From CAZBDU01 sp964490725 (GTDB lineage: Bacteria; Spirochaetota; Spirochaetia; SZUA-6; DRHE01), in NCBI GenBank assembly GCA_964490725.1, contig CAZBDU010000030.1:1-56487 (forward strand): 56,487 nt of DNA, in the 5' to 3' direction. Under the pieces are notes generated by a model. The model did not search any database. It was not told where the DNA came from and saw only the letters and a program-made list of their open reading frames with translations. Of the stretch, positions 26,664 through 35,950 are shown piece after piece. Each line of letters opens with the position of its first letter. The stretch's first letter is position 1. The translations under genes were made by a program, and so were the position numbers.

Positions 26664-26981
26664 TCAGAGGGCGGGGCCGGGATCGATCTGGATGAGGGTT
26701 TCCAGCCGCATCAGCCGCAGCGTCTCCAGCAGGTCCGGATGGCAGCCCTGGATTCTGAGGGGGCGGGCGCCTTCGGTGAGATCCCTGCGAGCCAGAATGA
26801 TGCTGCCGATGGCCGCCGAGCTCATGGCCTGCACCTCGGAGAGGTCCAGCAGCTTGTTCGGGTGACGGTACTGCATCAGGAGCCGGATCACGTCGTCGAA
26901 GCGGGCAGTCTCGGGTCCGGCCACCTCGCCCACCACCTTCATGACCACCGTGTCGGGCGGGATCTCGCGTATGTAGATCAT
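26664..26981 (-). CDS. STAS-domain protein (anti-sigma factor antagonist-like)
   Basis: A 105-residue single STAS domain, as in SpoIIAA/RsbV anti-anti-sigma factors. The central LLDLSEVQAMSSAAIGSIIL matches the conserved D-S segment where the regulatory serine sits (MSSAA), so phosphorylation control is plausible. Its length is normal for a stand-alone STAS protein. No anti-sigma kinase or phosphatase is adjacent; the preceding gene is the broken antiporter on the other strand and the next is PBP1C on the same strand. A strong promoter precedes it. Partner switching with a sigma regulator or a receptor is an inference. Confidence 0.82.
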   Translation of the reverse strand: MIYIREIPPDTVVMKVVGEVAGPETARFDDVIRLLMQYRHPNKLLDLSEVQAMSSAAIGSIILARRDLTEGARPLRIQGCHPDLLETLRLMRLETLIQIDPGPAL

Positions 26982-27008
26982 CGGTTCTCAGTCAACGGCC
27001 TGGCGGGA

Positions 27009-27038
27009 ATTGTAGCCCCGCAGCGCGAGCCGCGTCAA
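27009..27038 (-). promoter_or_regulatory. Promoter of the STAS gene
   Basis: On the minus strand, TTGACG (27033-27038) and TACAAT (27009-27014) are 18 bases apart. Predicted transcription starts near 27002, about 20 bases before the ATG at 26981. No good Shine-Dalgarno is seen in the short leader. Confidence 0.65.
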
Positions 27039-27047
27039 TGTCGTCGC

Positions 27048-27074
27048 GGGTTGGCGGGTTGGCGGGTTGGCGGG
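27048..27074. repeat. Short tandem repeat GGCGGGTT
   Basis: Three full copies of an 8-base unit (GGCGGGTT) plus a partial one lie between the end of pbpC and the STAS promoter. On the minus strand it follows pbpC by about 20 bases. It has no obvious dyad and may be a slippage-prone spacer. Confidence 0.8.
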
Positions 27075-27096
27075 ACCCGCGAGGGGATCCGGCGGC

Positions 27097-29487
27097 TCAG
27101 GGGCTCGCCACGAAGAAGCTTGCCGCCGCCCTGTTGCCGCGCCCGTCGATGACCTCCACCCTGTGCGGGCCCCTGGGAAAGCGGGCCGACCGGACGTGCA
27201 TCTCCGTGGTCTTTCCCAGGTAGAGGCTGTCGGCGTACCAGTAGAGGGTGGCGTTCGGCTCCAGGTGAGCGGCCCTCAGGGTCAGCTTCTGCTCGCTTCC
27301 GTCGATCTCCGTGGGGATCCATATCCTGGATCCTTCCTCCGGATAGACGATCCTGAGCACGCCGGGGCCGTCGGTCGCCGGGAAGCCCGGTTTGAAGGGG
27401 GGGATCGGCTCCGGGGGGCGGCCCCGCTCCCTGAGATACTGCGCCACCGCAGGGGGGTAGAACAGGCGCGTCTCCTGCCGGTACTGGCCGGGCTCCCAGG
27501 AGAGGGCGTTCACCCGGTAGGCGCCGTCCAGGGTGACGTAGATCCTCCTGTGGTACGGGCACCGGGGGAGCGGCTTTGCCTCCGAGGGGGCCGAGGCCAG
27601 GAAGGAGCCCGGGCAATCGGGCCCGGCGCGGTAGCCGGTGTCCCGGCAGAGCCTGACCGGCCGCAGGGCGCTGGAGGGGGCGCGAAACCACTCCCTGCGG
27701 CCCTCCCGCGGCAGGATGTTGAACACATCGAAGAGCAGAGGCGCCGCCAGGGTGGAGCTGCGCAGGTTGGCGTTGCCCTCGCCGGTGAAGTTGCCCACCC
27801 AGACCGCCACGGTCCACCGCGGATTCAAACCGATGGACCAGGCGTCCTTCTGCCCGTAGCTGGTTCCGGTCTTCCAGGCCAGGGGGCGCCCGCTGCCGTA
27901 GTTCTCCCAGTAGTACTCGGCCCCCGGCCGGCCGAGCCGGGAGAGGATGCCCAGGGTGAGGTAGGAGGCACCGGGACTGATCAGACGGACCTCCGGCTGT
28001 CGCGTCCCGGCCTCGACCAGAGTCAGGGGCGAGAAGAGCCCGTAGCGGCCCAGACCGCGGTACAGGCCGGCCAGCTCGAAGAGGCTGGCTTCCGCGCCGC
28101 CCAGGATCAGGGGGAGGCCGTAGTCCTGGGGGGAGCGAAAGAGACCTTCCAGCCCCGCCGCGGCCAGAAACTGATAGAAGCGCTCCAGGCCGTACTCGGA
28201 CAGGAGGCGCACCGCCGGCACATTGAGAGAGAGGATGAGAGCCTCGGCGGCGGGGACCAGGCCGCGGTAGCTCATGTCGATGTTGTGCGGTGAGAACGCG
28301 CCGAACTGGGAGGGGATGTCCTGGATCTGGGTCTGGGGGAGGAGAATCCCCTCGTCCATGGCCAGGGCGTAGAGAAAGGGCTTGAGGAGGGAACCCGTCG
28401 AGCGGCCCGCCTGAATGCCGTCCACCTGCCCGTTGTGCTCGCGGTCTGCGAAATCGGAGGAGCCCACGTAGGCCCGCACCTTGCCGGAGCCGGTCTCTGC
28501 CACCAGCACCGCAGCGTTGTGGACGCCGAACCGGCTCACCGAGCTCATCCGGTAGGCCACGATCTCCTCTATCTGTCTCTGAAGGCCTGCCTCTATTGTA
28601 GTCCGCACCACCGCCCCGGGACTGGTGGCATGCAGGCGCTCGCTGAGGTGCGGGGCCAGGAAGGGAAAGGGGTACAGGCGGTCGGGCAGCGGCTCGGCGA
28701 GCGAGCGGCGCAAGCCCTCTGCGTCGAGGAAGCCTTCCTCCTCCAGCAGGCGCAGCAGGCGGTTTCGTTTTGCCAACAGGTCCTGATCCGTTCGCTGCGG
28801 GTCGATCAGCCCGGGCGCGTTGGGAAGCACGGCCAGAGTGGCCGCCTCCGCCCAGGTGAGCAAGGAGGGCTCCTTGGCGAAGTAGCGGAGGGAGGCGGCC
28901 CGGAACCCCACGACGTTGCCCCCGAAGGGCGCCTGGCTGAGGTAGGTGCCGAGGATCTCCTCCTTGGGGTACAGCATCTCCAGCTTCACCGCCTGCAGCA
29001 TCTCCACGAGCTTGGCGGCCAGCGTCCTGGGACGTCGCCCCGCCAGGCGGGCCACCTGCATGGTGATGGTGCTGGCACCGCTCACCCGCCGGCCTCTGAC
29101 CAGGTTGTCATGGGCGGCCCGGAGCACCGCCAGGGGGTCCACCCCCGGGTGGCGGTAGAAGCGCCTGTCCTCGTAGCGGAGCACGGCGATCTTCAGCTTG
29201 GCGGGAACGATTGGGGGCTTCCCGGGGCCGGTGCCCTTCCCCTCAGCCTCCCGGGGGAGGTGGTACTGCTGGTAAGGGTCCAGGAAGACCCGCAGGATGC
29301 TGCCGGAGGCGTCCAGGATCACCTGGCTGCGGGCCGTCGGGAACAGGGGCCGGGGGACCAGGAGGAGGAACAGCCCCACCACCGCCACCGCGGCCAGGAT
29401 CGTGCCCAGGAGCCGCCAGAGGAGCCAGGGGGTAGAGGGCCGGAAGCGCTCGAGCGCCTCGGCCCCCCGGGCGGACCGCTCGCTCAA
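27097..29487 (-). CDS. pbpC: Penicillin-binding protein 1C
   Basis: A bifunctional peptidoglycan synthase of 796 residues (PBP1C is usually 770-800). One membrane anchor lies near residues 22-45. The GT51 transglycosylase domain has the catalytic Glu in YEDRRFYRHPGVDP (about residue 106) and SGASTITMQVARL. The transpeptidase domain has SLLKPF (catalytic Ser about 365), SLNVPA and KTGTSYG (about 538). A C-terminal BiPBP_C domain occupies about 710-796. The start is TTG at 29487 overlapping the macroglobulin stop (TTGA); the longer open frame upstream is a shadow of the macroglobulin gene. It probably works with the adjacent macroglobulin, as in the yfhM-pbpC pair of enterobacteria. Confidence 0.92.
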   Translation of the reverse strand: MSERSARGAEALERFRPSTPWLLWRLLGTILAAVAVVGLFLLLVPRPLFPTARSQVILDASGSILRVFLDPYQQYHLPREAEGKGTGPGKPPIVPAKLKIAVLRYEDRRFYRHPGVDPLAVLRAAHDNLVRGRRVSGASTITMQVARLAGRRPRTLAAKLVEMLQAVKLEMLYPKEEILGTYLSQAPFGGNVVGFRAASLRYFAKEPSLLTWAEAATLAVLPNAPGLIDPQRTDQDLLAKRNRLLRLLEEEGFLDAEGLRRSLAEPLPDRLYPFPFLAPHLSERLHATSPGAVVRTTIEAGLQRQIEEIVAYRMSSVSRFGVHNAAVLVAETGSGKVRAYVGSSDFADREHNGQVDGIQAGRSTGSLLKPFLYALAMDEGILLPQTQIQDIPSQFGAFSPHNIDMSYRGLVPAAEALILSLNVPAVRLLSEYGLERFYQFLAAAGLEGLFRSPQDYGLPLILGGAEASLFELAGLYRGLGRYGLFSPLTLVEAGTRQPEVRLISPGASYLTLGILSRLGRPGAEYYWENYGSGRPLAWKTGTSYGQKDAWSIGLNPRWTVAVWVGNFTGEGNANLRSSTLAAPLLFDVFNILPREGRREWFRAPSSALRPVRLCRDTGYRAGPDCPGSFLASAPSEAKPLPRCPYHRRIYVTLDGAYRVNALSWEPGQYRQETRLFYPPAVAQYLRERGRPPEPIPPFKPGFPATDGPGVLRIVYPEEGSRIWIPTEIDGSEQKLTLRAAHLEPNATLYWYADSLYLGKTTEMHVRSARFPRGPHRVEVIDGRGNRAAASFFVASP

Positions 29488-32400
29488 GGACGGCTCCTCA
29501 CGCTCACCGCCCCTCCCGGCTGCACCGCGCGGGTGTCCTGGCGGTACATCGCCTCGCACACCGCGGGCGGCAGGAGGTAGCTGCCGGGCGTCACGGCGCG
29601 CACCTTGACCAGGAAGTCCAGGTGCGGCCGGTTGCGGGGCAGGTCGAAGAACCAGGCCACCCGATCGTCCCGGTAGTCCACGTATTCCTCCTCGCCCAGG
29701 GCGAGCCCCTTGGACCAGGAGGGAAGGGGCTCGCCGGAGAGGCGTACGTTCTCGATTTCCCAGCCCGAGGGCAGGATCTGCGTGAGCGCCAGCTCCTCCA
29801 TGAGCGCCGGCGAGGCAGCGGTCCGGCCGACCCTGAAGTGCCCCCAGAGCTCGGTCCCCTGCTGCAGGCTGCGCGGATTCACGGCGTTGCCCCTTGCGTC
29901 GAGCCAGTCCACCTGGAGGCCGAGCTGCTTCGCTTCGGCCTCCACCTCGGCCCGCAGGGGGATCCCCTGCCACTCCAGGCGGACGAAGGCCCGCCTGGCC
30001 CCGCTGCGGGGATCCACCGTCACCGCGACGCGGCCCGTGGCGTCCTGCTCCAGATCGTGTGAGAGCACCTCCCGATCGACGAAAAAGGGCATCTCCCGTC
30101 CGCCGGGAAGGGCGATCCTCCCCATGATCCGCGACGGCTCGGAGCTCCCGCCCAGGCTGAGGTACTTGCCCACGGCCAGGAGGCTGTAGCCCAGGCTCTG
30201 GGTGCTGTACCAGCCGCTGGAGGAGATCTTCCCCGCCACCGTCTCGTACATGCTCTCGGCCACCTGGCTCCTTTTCAGCTGGCGGCTCATCTCCAGGATC
30301 AACGCCTGGTCCCGCAAGGTGGATCCGTAGGTGCCCCCGTACTCCTGGTAGCTCCGCACGCCGGTGCCTGCCTCCGCGAGGATCCGTTCGGACGTGCGGG
30401 GCATTCCGGCCAGATCGTAGGCCGCCGCCAGGACCCAGCGCTCCGTATCGCCCAGCCGGGCGAGGTTGTTCTCCACGGTGAAGTTCATGGGGCCCACCGC
30501 CGGCCTGCCTGCCAGGGCCAGCAGGTAAAGCCGGTGGACCTGGGTCAGCAGGCTGTCCTGATAGCTCAAGGCCCGGGAGTACTGGAACTGGATCCAGCGC
30601 TCCTTCATCTCCTGCGGTACGGGGTAGCCCAGCCGTTCCGCCTCCAGGAAGAAGTGCCCCGCGTAGTTCGTTCCCCAGGGGGATAGCTCCTCGGAGCCGG
30701 GCCAGTAGGAGAACCCCCCGGAGGGGAGCTGGAACCTGCGCAGGGCCGAGATGCCGGCGTTGATGTTGCGGTCGATCTCCGCTGCGTCGCTTCCGCCCAG
30801 CTGCACGATGCTTCTCAGATAGAGCTGCGGGAAGACCGCCGAGGCGGTCTGCTCGATGCAGCCCCAGGGATAGCGAATCAGCCAGCCCAGACGCTGTTCC
30901 AGGTTCAGGTTGCCCCAGGGGGAGACGACCAGGCGGGCCTGGTTCGTGCCCGGCATGCCGTCGTGAGGCACCTCAAAGCTGACCGTTTCTCCCGGCGCGG
31001 CGCTCTTCTGCTCCCACCGGTACAGGGGAGGCGAGGAGGCGCGCACCTCCATGAAGGTGGTGCTCTCGGCGCGGACCTGGCCGGAGCGGGCCTGGAAGGC
31101 GATGGTTGCCTTGCCCACGGCGGCCTGGCTCCTGAGGGTGAAGCGCGCCTGCCCCTCGCGGGCCTCCGGGGTGAAGGTGACGGTCCGGCTCCCGCCACCC
31201 GCCACCGAAACGGGCCCCTCCGTCTGCAGGCTCACCTCTGCCGTCGCTATGGAGTCGCTCACGGCGAACAGGGAGACCACCACTTCCGCCTCCTCCCCGG
31301 GTCCCAGGACCCGGGGCAGAGAGGGCAGCATCACCAGGTCCGAACGCACCGGGACGGTCGCTTCCGCGGCTCCGTAGCGCGAGCCGCTGGCGGCAACCGC
31401 CATCAGGCGCACCGATCCCATGTAGTTGGGCATGGCCAGGCGCACCTCGGCCCGCCCCTGCGCGTCGGTCATGGCGGGCTCGGTGACCATGACCACCGGT
31501 TCGAAGCGCTTCTGCTTTCCGGCCTCCCCCTCGTCCACCATGAGCACCCCTTCGCCGCCGCCCGCCGCGAAGGTGCGGAACACGTCCCCCTTGTGGGCCC
31601 CGATCACCTGGCCGAACAGGTCGTAGGTGCTCACCGCCAGGCGCTGCTTGCCGTAGAAGCTCGTCCAGGGATCGGGGGTGAGGAAGGCGGTCAGGTCCAG
31701 CAGCCCCTCGTCCACCACGGCCAGGGCGTACTGCGTGGGCTTCCCGTCCCGGGTCTGCAGACCCACGGAGAACTCCTCGCCGGGACGCAGCACATCCGCC
31801 GTGGTGATGTCGATCCCCTGGCGGGTGCTTTTCTTCTCCACGGCCAGGGGAACAATTCCGTACATGCGGATGGGCCTGTCATTGCCCTGCTGACCGTAGG
31901 GCTGCAGGTAGGAGACGGTGAGGTAGGCGTTGGGGAGCATCGCTTCGGTGATGGGGATGTGAAGCTCCGTCTGCTGCGCCTGGGGAGCTTGCCACCCTGC
32001 GGACAGAATCCTGCCAGCCTTCTCCACGGTCACCAGCAGGCTGCCGCTGTCCATGGAGGGAAGTGTCACCACCGCCTCCTCGCCGGGGCTGTAGCGCTCG
32101 CGGTCGGATTTCAGCACCAGCAGCCCCGCGTCTTCGCCCCCGGAGCTCTGTCCCCACATGGAGGCCCTGAAAAAGAAGGCCGCCTTGTGCCCCGAGGCAT
32201 CCTCCACCTCCACCAGGTACTCCCCCCAGCTGGCAGGCTTGATGCGGAAATCCACCGGGGCCGACCGGGACAGCAGGGTCCCCCCGTCGATCTTCTCGGT
32301 GTAGGCGTCGCTCTTGTAGCGGAGGTGAAAATCGTCGTAGGTGTCGTACTCCCACCACCAGTAGTGGGTGTTGCGGTAGACGGAGTAGGAAAGGGTGCGC

Positions 32401-34979
32401 CCCGCAGCGGGACGGCCGGAGCGGTCCACCACCACCGCGGAGACGGCGTGCTCGGTGCCGAGCTGGAGGTATCCGTATTTCGTCTCCGGGCGGCGCAGGC
32501 CCACGTAGAAGGGGTAGGGGTCCACCGGCAGAGTAACGCTCTGGGTCACCTCCCTGCCGCCCTTCTCCGAGACGCCGGCGGTGAGCACCAGGTCCAGGCC
32601 GGATGGGGCGGCCTGGAAGGGAGGCAGGGTGAACTGGACGCTGGTCTCTCCCTGGCCGTCCAGCCGGCCCTGGAAAAGGTCCTTGGCGAGCTCCTTAATG
32701 GGGACGGCCTGGTTGGTGATGGAGACGCCGGGAATGGCCGGGAAGCGCACCGGCGGGTGCGCAAGCCGGTAGTGGAGGGTGGCCTCCAGCCCCGCGGCCG
32801 GAGCGCCGAACAGGTAACGGGATTCGATGCGGCAGGACATCGTCCTGTCTCCGGGTTCCAGGCTCTTCTTCTCGGGAACCAGGCTCACCTTCAGGCGGAA
32901 GGGAACGATGGTCTCCACCCGAATCTCCTTGAGAAAGCGGGAGCTTCCCGCCAGGAGCTCCGCCTGCCAGGTCCCGGTGGGATCCTCCTGGGCGGTGGGA
33001 AGGCGGAACTGGTAGAAGCCGTCCACGCCGCTCGTGTTGACCTCCTCGTACACGGTCTGGCCCCTGGAGTTGGCAAGCTTCAGGGAGACGGGATGGTGCT
33101 CGGGGAAGGTCTGATCCTGGTTGCGTAGGATCGCCGACAGGTAGATCGTGTCCCCCGGGCGGTACACGCCCCGTTCGGTGAACAGGAACGCCCGCGTGCC
33201 CTCGGGTCCCACCTCCACCCCATCGGTGTCGAAGCTGGACAGCTTCCAGGCCATCTCGTTGGCCTTGATGATGCTCCTGAGGCCTTCCTTCTCGGCCGTC
33301 GCATAGAACGGCTCGCCGTCGACCTCCTGGAAGCGGACCTGTCCGTCCCTGTCGGTGATCCCGGAGGCCAGCACCTGGTTCTGGTAGCTCCTGAGCTCCA
33401 CCCGGGCGCCCTCCAGCGGTCCTGCGTCCATCAGGTTGGTGGCGAAGATCCGGTGCTCCCCCGCGCCCCACTTCCAGGTCAGCCCGATGTCGCTCACCAC
33501 CAGCGGTTTGTAGATCCGGCCGTGCGCCCACAGGTAGCCCCAGGAGCTGGGCTCGGCGTAGTAATCCTCGCCGTAGTAGCCCCAGCGCTCCTTGCTCAGG
33601 TTGTAGATCATGTCCTCGTGCTCGAAGCTGAGGCTGATCAGGAAGGGCCCCTTCTGGCCGGGGCCCAGCAGCGGGCTCAGGTCCAGCTCGTGGTTCAGCC
33701 AGATGTTCTTCTCTTCCCCGATCTCCAGGGTCTTCTCGGCCACGGTGAGCCCCACCCTGCTGACGTAGCGGTCGTTGAACTGCTCGTTGCGGTCACGGGT
33801 GGACGCCAGGCGCTCGGTCTGGAGGAACTGCCCCAGGTTGTTCTCGAAGACCTTCTTGACCTCCAGACGAACCCGGCGCAGATTCACCGTCCGGAAGTAG
33901 ATCCTTCCTTTTCCCGCCGTGGGGAGAAACACCCCATCTTGTAGAAAGACCATCTGAGGCTTGATGTCGTCGAACTCCACCGGACGCCGCACCTCCTCCT
34001 CCGTGCTGGTGCCCCAGCGGCTTCGCAGCCCCTTGCTGACCACCAGGGTGTAGGAAGTGCCGAAGGAGAACTCGCCGCTGATCAGGATGCTCTTTCGGGC
34101 CACCGAGGTCTTGATTTCCACGTGGGGCTCCACGCGGATCAGCCCGCGGATGTCCTGGGCCGGGTCCGGCTCGTCGGAGAACACCAGGGTGAATCCCGGG
34201 CTGGCGCCCCCGGTGCGCGGCACCACCTGATCCAGTGAGAAGGCGGTTTCCGCGGCCAGGGTGATCTCCCGCGAGAAGGCCTGGGAAAGCTCCAGTGCGT
34301 TCTGATCGGCCGCCAGCCGCAGGTGTTTCCGCTCGGCCCCACGCAGGAGCCGGTCGGTGGTGAAGGTGAAGGATTTTCCGCCACCTTCCTGCTTCCAGTC
34401 CAGGGCCAGCTTGCGGGCTCCTTCGCTCATGGAGAACGCCTTTTCCACCACGTCCAGCCCCACGGGCTCGCTGAAGGCCACCGAACCGCGGTAGAAGACG
34501 TTCTGCGGCGCCTCGGGGCTGACCGGCTGGAAGTCTCCCTGGAAGGAGACCAGCTCACGGCCGGCCGTCTGGAAGCCGAAGGTGAAGGTCTCGGGAAGCT
34601 GGGGCTCCTGCGGAAACAGGGCATGCAGGGACAGGGTGGCCGTGTAGCTGCGGCGAAAGGGGAGGGTCTCCGCCGGCTGGAAGGTCAGCACGTAGTTGTC
34701 GCTGTGGGTGATCCGGCCCCCGAGGGGCGGGGAGAAGGAGAGGACCTGCCGGCCAACCCCCTGCGGGTCGAAGGGAACCAGGAACCGGAGCTCGATGGGC
34801 GAGCCCGGGGAAACCAGACCCGCAGGCGCCTCCCGGATCACCCGGGCGATCTCGGCGGTGACCTCGGGGGCGGGTACCTTCCCGGGCGCCTGGGGCTGCT
34901 GCTTCTGGCAGGAAAGCAGCGCCAGGACGGCCAGCAGCGCGGCAGGCGCGAAGCCCGTGACGGGCGGGCGATCGTTCAT
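29484..34979 (-). CDS. Bacterial alpha-2-macroglobulin lipoprotein with thioester motif
   Basis: A large envelope lipoprotein of 1,831 residues. The signal peptide ends with a lipobox, LLAVLALLSC, lipidated at Cys24. MG-type beta-sandwich domains fill the first two thirds, including an APFxV-like bait region around residue 800-1100 with YSPGEEAVVTL. The thioester motif CIEQ lies in YPWGCIEQTAS near residue 1373, followed by helices of the thioester (complement-like) domain. The protein would trap attacking proteases and bind them covalently in the periplasm. The start at 34979 follows GAGGAGACGAGG. It is 4-base-overlapped by pbpC, so a breach-repair pair with PBP1C is likely. The Cys and thioester residues are intact. 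Confidence 0.92.
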   Translation of the reverse strand: MNDRPPVTGFAPAALLAVLALLSCQKQQPQAPGKVPAPEVTAEIARVIREAPAGLVSPGSPIELRFLVPFDPQGVGRQVLSFSPPLGGRITHSDNYVLTFQPAETLPFRRSYTATLSLHALFPQEPQLPETFTFGFQTAGRELVSFQGDFQPVSPEAPQNVFYRGSVAFSEPVGLDVVEKAFSMSEGARKLALDWKQEGGGKSFTFTTDRLLRGAERKHLRLAADQNALELSQAFSREITLAAETAFSLDQVVPRTGGASPGFTLVFSDEPDPAQDIRGLIRVEPHVEIKTSVARKSILISGEFSFGTSYTLVVSKGLRSRWGTSTEEEVRRPVEFDDIKPQMVFLQDGVFLPTAGKGRIYFRTVNLRRVRLEVKKVFENNLGQFLQTERLASTRDRNEQFNDRYVSRVGLTVAEKTLEIGEEKNIWLNHELDLSPLLGPGQKGPFLISLSFEHEDMIYNLSKERWGYYGEDYYAEPSSWGYLWAHGRIYKPLVVSDIGLTWKWGAGEHRIFATNLMDAGPLEGARVELRSYQNQVLASGITDRDGQVRFQEVDGEPFYATAEKEGLRSIIKANEMAWKLSSFDTDGVEVGPEGTRAFLFTERGVYRPGDTIYLSAILRNQDQTFPEHHPVSLKLANSRGQTVYEEVNTSGVDGFYQFRLPTAQEDPTGTWQAELLAGSSRFLKEIRVETIVPFRLKVSLVPEKKSLEPGDRTMSCRIESRYLFGAPAAGLEATLHYRLAHPPVRFPAIPGVSITNQAVPIKELAKDLFQGRLDGQGETSVQFTLPPFQAAPSGLDLVLTAGVSEKGGREVTQSVTLPVDPYPFYVGLRRPETKYGYLQLGTEHAVSAVVVDRSGRPAAGRTLSYSVYRNTHYWWWEYDTYDDFHLRYKSDAYTEKIDGGTLLSRSAPVDFRIKPASWGEYLVEVEDASGHKAAFFFRASMWGQSSGGEDAGLLVLKSDRERYSPGEEAVVTLPSMDSGSLLVTVEKAGRILSAGWQAPQAQQTELHIPITEAMLPNAYLTVSYLQPYGQQGNDRPIRMYGIVPLAVEKKSTRQGIDITTADVLRPGEEFSVGLQTRDGKPTQYALAVVDEGLLDLTAFLTPDPWTSFYGKQRLAVSTYDLFGQVIGAHKGDVFRTFAAGGGEGVLMVDEGEAGKQKRFEPVVMVTEPAMTDAQGRAEVRLAMPNYMGSVRLMAVAASGSRYGAAEATVPVRSDLVMLPSLPRVLGPGEEAEVVVSLFAVSDSIATAEVSLQTEGPVSVAGGGSRTVTFTPEAREGQARFTLRSQAAVGKATIAFQARSGQVRAESTTFMEVRASSPPLYRWEQKSAAPGETVSFEVPHDGMPGTNQARLVVSPWGNLNLEQRLGWLIRYPWGCIEQTASAVFPQLYLRSIVQLGGSDAAEIDRNINAGISALRRFQLPSGGFSYWPGSEELSPWGTNYAGHFFLEAERLGYPVPQEMKERWIQFQYSRALSYQDSLLTQVHRLYLLALAGRPAVGPMNFTVENNLARLGDTERWVLAAAYDLAGMPRTSERILAEAGTGVRSYQEYGGTYGSTLRDQALILEMSRQLKRSQVAESMYETVAGKISSSGWYSTQSLGYSLLAVGKYLSLGGSSEPSRIMGRIALPGGREMPFFVDREVLSHDLEQDATGRVAVTVDPRSGARRAFVRLEWQGIPLRAEVEAEAKQLGLQVDWLDARGNAVNPRSLQQGTELWGHFRVGRTAASPALMEELALTQILPSGWEIENVRLSGEPLPSWSKGLALGEEEYVDYRDDRVAWFFDLPRNRPHLDFLVKVRAVTPGSYLLPPAVCEAMYRQDTRAVQPGGAVSVRSRP

Positions 34980-35090
34980 CCTCGTCTCCTCGATGGACCG
35001 GATGTGCACGGCCGGAGGACGCGTGCAACTAACAGGCAAGGGTAGCACAGATTGGCGCGGCTTGCGCGCCGGGAAGCAGGTTTCGGGGAC

Positions 35091-35162
35091 AGCCAGAACT
35101 CGGATTCGAACCGAGGACCTGCTCATTACGAGTGAGCTGCTCTACCACTGAGCTATTCTGGC
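35091..35162 (-). tRNA. tRNA-Thr (anticodon CGT)
   Basis: A complete 72-base tRNA on the minus strand. The acceptor stem GCCAGAA pairs with TTCTGGC. The D arm is GCTC/GAGC, the anticodon stem is GCTCA/TGAGC with loop CTCGTAA, and the T arm has TTCGAAT. The anticodon CGT at positions 34-36 reads ACG threonine codons. A CCA tail is not encoded (the base after the acceptor stem is T only). It sits 14 bases downstream of the flavodoxin gene and 110 bases before the macroglobulin gene. Confidence 0.95.
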
Positions 35163-35176
35163 GTGCTGCTACCTTA

Positions 35177-35674
35177 CTACACTTTTTGGTTCGATTTGTA
35201 AAGATTGGCGATCTCCCGGGCCCACTGCTCGGCGCGTTCCAGCTCCCCGTCCTTCAGGGGGCCCTCGGTCCCCGCCACGAGAAATCCGGCGGGCGGAACC
35301 GCCTGCCAGCCCCCCTTCTTCTGTAGCCTGCCGGCGACAGGCTCGGCGGCATAGCCGAACAGCCTCACCATGAACTTGAGGAAACGGGAGCCGGTGTCCA
35401 CTACGGAGATCCTGGTATCGAAAGCGGCGACGACCAGGCCCTTCAGGCCCCCCCGCTTCAGGGACCTCAGGAACCCGGTGATTGCGCCGGTGGGCCGGAA
35501 GGCTCGGGTGGGTGATCCCACCACGAGCAGCTTCAGACCGGCCAGGTGCTCCGGCCGCACCTGGCCCACCCTCAGGGTGGAAACGTGCTTCCGGGACCCG
35601 AGAGCCTGCCCGACTCGGAGGGCGATCTTCTCCGTGTTGCCGTAGAAGGAATCGTACACCACCAGCGCTTTCAT
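35177..35674 (-). CDS. Flavodoxin-like protein
   Basis: A 165-residue protein with a flavodoxin fold. The first strand and FMN phosphate loop are VVYDSFYGNTEKIA (residues 5-18), and VVGSPTRAFRPTG carries the second flavin-binding loop. A C-terminal stretch, VPPAGFLVAGTEGPLKDGEL, is common in flavodoxin-domain proteins (FldA/menaquinone-related oxidoreductase type). It could carry electrons for redox enzymes; its partner is unknown. The start ATG at 35674 is preceded by AAGGAGGCGGAG. The open frame continues upstream to 35896, but this is GC-repeat sequence. Confidence 0.82.
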   Translation of the reverse strand: MKALVVYDSFYGNTEKIALRVGQALGSRKHVSTLRVGQVRPEHLAGLKLLVVGSPTRAFRPTGAITGFLRSLKRGGLKGLVVAAFDTRISVVDTGSRFLKFMVRLFGYAAEPVAGRLQKKGGWQAVPPAGFLVAGTEGPLKDGELERAEQWAREIANLYKSNQKV

Positions 35675-35845
35675 GGTCGGCTCCGCCTCCTTGGCCGGTC
35701 TTCGATCATAGCCGCTGCGGGCGGGTTTGACCACCGAACCCGCCGGCCCGGCCGCCCGCGCTGCCCCTGCGGCTGGCCGGCAGGGAGCCCGGGGCGCCTG
35801 CACCACCCGGCCGCCTGCGCCGGCGGCCCCCGGCTGGCGGTCGCA

Positions 35846-35894
35846 GCTGGCCGCCCCCGCTGGCGATCCCCGCTGGCCGCCCCCGCTGGCGATC
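35846..35894. repeat. 26-base tandem repeat, about 1.9 copies
   Basis: A unit beginning gctggccgcccccgctggcg repeats with period 26 (35846-35871, then 35872-35894). It sits in the GC-rich 275-base region between the flavodoxin start and flgF. No gene is seen in that region beyond promoter-like sequence near 35893-35919. Confidence 0.7.
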
Positions 35895-35919
35895 AAGGAA
35901 TAGCCCGGCAGTCCGATAA
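35893..35919 (+). promoter_or_regulatory. Sigma28 (FliA)-like promoter of the flgF operon
   Basis: TCAA (35893-35896), a 15-base spacer, then TCCGATAA (35912-35919). The sigma28 consensus is TAAA-N15-GCCGATAA, so the -35 matches 3 of 4 and the -10 matches 7 of 8 with exact spacing. Transcription would begin near 35926, followed by a GGGAGGTG ribosome site and the TTG start of flgF at 35951. Confidence 0.6.
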
Positions 35920-35950
35920 TCTAGGCAGAATCTTCCCGGGAGGTGGCCTG

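Noticed and set aside
31691..33531. Several long antisense or alternate frames inside the macroglobulin gene
   Set aside because: All shadows of a continuous gene with lipobox and thioester motifs.
35675..35896. N-terminal extension of the flavodoxin gene up to 35896
   Set aside because: The added residues are GC-repeat translation, and a clear ribosome site and ATG at 35674 give a family-normal start.
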